Shown here piece after piece: positions 6,110-7,508 of a DNA stretch of 7,508 bases. Location of the stretch: the NCBI GenBank assembly GCA_003554375.1, contig PWGF01000291.1, positions 1-7,508 of the forward strand, given 5' to 3'. Made by a program: the position numbers and the translations under genes. The notes beneath the pieces are model-generated. The model was not told the origin of the DNA. It ran no database searches and worked only from the letters and a program-made list of their open reading frames with translations. Source of the stretch: Spirochaetaceae bacterium. Its GTDB lineage: Bacteria; Spirochaetota; Spirochaetia; DSM-27196; SKKC01. Each line of letters starts with the position of its first letter. Within the stretch, counting starts at the first letter, position 1.

Positions 6110-7508
6110 GCCGACCGGATTCATGGAGTACGGCCGGCGCGCGGCGCCGGAACGCGATCCCGAGGATCGGACCCGCGACTTTGGCGAGTTCCATTTGCAT
6201 CTCGACGAAGAGGAGCGGCGGAACCAGGGAGCGCGGTGCATGGACTGCGGCACGCCGTTCTGCCAGTCCAACTACGGATGTCCTGTGGATAACCTCATCC
6301 CGGAGTGGAACGACCTTGTGTACCGGGGCAAATGGGAGGAGGCGTGGAAGCGTCTCATGAAGACCAACAACTTCCCCGAGTACACCGGGCGCGTCTGCCC
6401 GGCTCCGTGCGAAAGCGCGTGCGTTCTGGCAATAAACGAGCCCGCGGTCACCATCAAGGACAACGAGTGCCACATCATCGACCGCGCATACGAGCACGGC
6501 CTCATGGTTCCGCGACCGCCCTCGGTCCGGACCGGCAAGCGGGTGGCGATCGTGGGGAGCGGTCCGGCGGGCCTGGCAGCGGCCGACCAGCTCAACAAGG
6601 CCGGACATTGGGTAACGGTCTTCGAGCGAGACGATCGGATCGGCGGCCTTCTGATGTACGGGATTCCCAACATGAAGCTCGACAAGGGCCTCGTGGAGCG
6701 GCGAAACGATCTTCTCGCGGCCGAAGGCATTGAGTTCCGCGCCGGGGTCGACGTCGGCACGGATGTCGATCCGGCACAGCTACAGCGTGATTACGACGCC
6801 CTCCTGCTTGCGACCGGTGCCCGCGTGCCGCGCGACCTCTCCGTTCCGGGGCGTGAGCTCGCAGGCGTCCACTTCGCCGTCCCCTATCTCAAGGCTGCCC
6901 AGGAGCGGCTTTTTGCTCAAGGGCATTCCTACGCCGCCGCCCGCAAGAACGTTGTCGTCATCGGAGGGGGGGACACCGGGGCCGACTGTTGTGGTACGGC
7001 GCTTCGGGAGCGGTGCACGTCCTTGACGGCATTTGAGCTTCTGCCGAGGCCGCCTGCCCAGCGAACGCCGGAAACACCCTGGCCGGCGTATCCGCGGCTC
7101 TACCGGCAGGATTACGCGCAGGCCGAAGCGGAACGGCGCGCAGGCAGCGACCCGCGCCGGTACAGCACGCTGACCACGGAGATAGTCGGCGACGGCGCCG
7201 GAAACGTCCGGGCCGTTCGGACGGTCGACGTTCGCTGGGAGAAGCCTGAATACGACGCTCGTCCTAAGATGACGGAGGTGCCCGGGAGCGAGCGTGAGTG
7301 GCGCGCAGACTTGGTCCTGCTTGCAATGGGGTTTCTTGGGCCCGAGACCGAGCTTATTTCGGAGCTCGGTATCCGGCAGGACGAACGGAGCAACATAGCG
7401 GCCGCGTACGGCTCATTCGCCACGTCTGTTCCCGCCGTCTTCGCGGCGGGCGATGCTCGCCGCGGGCAGAGTCTCGTGGTGTGGGCTATCAACGAGGGAC
7501 GCGGCGCC
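6102..7508 (+). CDS. gltD: Glutamate synthase (NADPH) small subunit, 3' end cut by the window
   Basis: This subunit oxidises NADPH and passes the electrons through FAD and two [4Fe-4S] clusters to the FMN site of GltB. The window holds 469 codons with no stop, against a usual length of about 480-495, so only the last 20-25 residues are missing. The start MGKPTGFMEYGR is typical of the family. Cluster cysteines are visible at 46, 49, 54 and 60 (CMDCGTPFC then GCP) and at 99, 103 and 107 (CPAPCESAC). The FAD-binding VAIVGSGPAGLA is at 148-159. The second nucleotide-binding motif, VVVIGGGDTGADC (284-296), should bind NADPH. FAAGDARRGQSLVVWAINEGR near the end is the conserved C-terminal FAD contact. 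The frame is continuous and unlike GltB it carries no repeat insertion. Related flavoprotein subunits of dihydropyrimidine dehydrogenase or NfnB share this fold, but the gltB neighbour and the N-terminal motif settle the call. Confidence 0.97.
   Translation, partial: MGKPTGFMEYGRRAAPERDPEDRTRDFGEFHLHLDEEERRNQGARCMDCGTPFCQSNYGCPVDNLIPEWNDLVYRGKWEEAWKRLMKTNNFPEYTGRVCPAPCESACVLAINEPAVTIKDNECHIIDRAYEHGLMVPRPPSVRTGKRVAIVGSGPAGLAAADQLNKAGHWVTVFERDDRIGGLLMYGIPNMKLDKGLVERRNDLLAAEGIEFRAGVDVGTDVDPAQLQRDYDALLLATGARVPRDLSVPGRELAGVHFAVPYLKAAQERLFAQGHSYAAARKNVVVIGGGDTGADCCGTALRERCTSLTAFELLPRPPAQRTPETPWPAYPRLYRQDYAQAEAERRAGSDPRRYSTLTTEIVGDGAGNVRAVRTVDVRWEKPEYDARPKMTEVPGSEREWRADLVLLAMGFLGPETELISELGIRQDERSNIAAAYGSFATSVPAVFAAGDARRGQSLVVWAINEGRGA

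Overview
The window holds the start of a glutamate synthase (GOGAT) operon from a high-GC bacterium: a complete gltB (large, alpha subunit) followed by an almost complete gltD (small, beta subunit), both on the + strand. GC content is roughly two-thirds by eye. Both proteins are of the bacterial NADPH-GOGAT type. I cannot place the organism more closely from the sequence alone.

Layout: 1-600 is a C-rich stretch with no convincing gene. It holds long C runs and a decayed tandem repeat of about 36-41 bp. At about 600-700 the base composition drops abruptly into an AT-richer island that carries a good sigma70-like promoter (TTGAAT-17-TATGAT, 659-687) and several short symmetric motifs. A leader of about 270 nt follows, filled mostly by nine 18-bp repeats (784-946), and ends in a strong Shine-Dalgarno sequence before gltB. 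gltB runs 965-6109. gltD starts at 6102, overlaps the gltB stop by 8 nt, has its own Shine-Dalgarno inside the end of gltB, and runs off the window at 7508 about 20-25 codons before its expected end.

The genes work together. GltB hydrolyses glutamine at an N-terminal Cys, channels the ammonia to its FMN/[3Fe-4S] synthase domain and reduces 2-oxoglutarate to make a second glutamate. GltD takes electrons from NADPH through FAD and two [4Fe-4S] clusters to feed that site. All the catalytic and cluster motifs I looked for are present.

The unusual part is the repeats, not the enzyme. An 18-bp (six-codon) period appears in four separate places: the leader, a small loop in the amidotransferase domain, a 114-residue interdomain insertion and the extreme C-terminus of GltB. 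The first and third read as collagen-like Gly-X-Y hexapeptides. The 114-residue insertion also contains a 108-bp higher-order duplication. I see no new multi-gene system here. The repeat invasion of a core-metabolism gene is the observation worth following.
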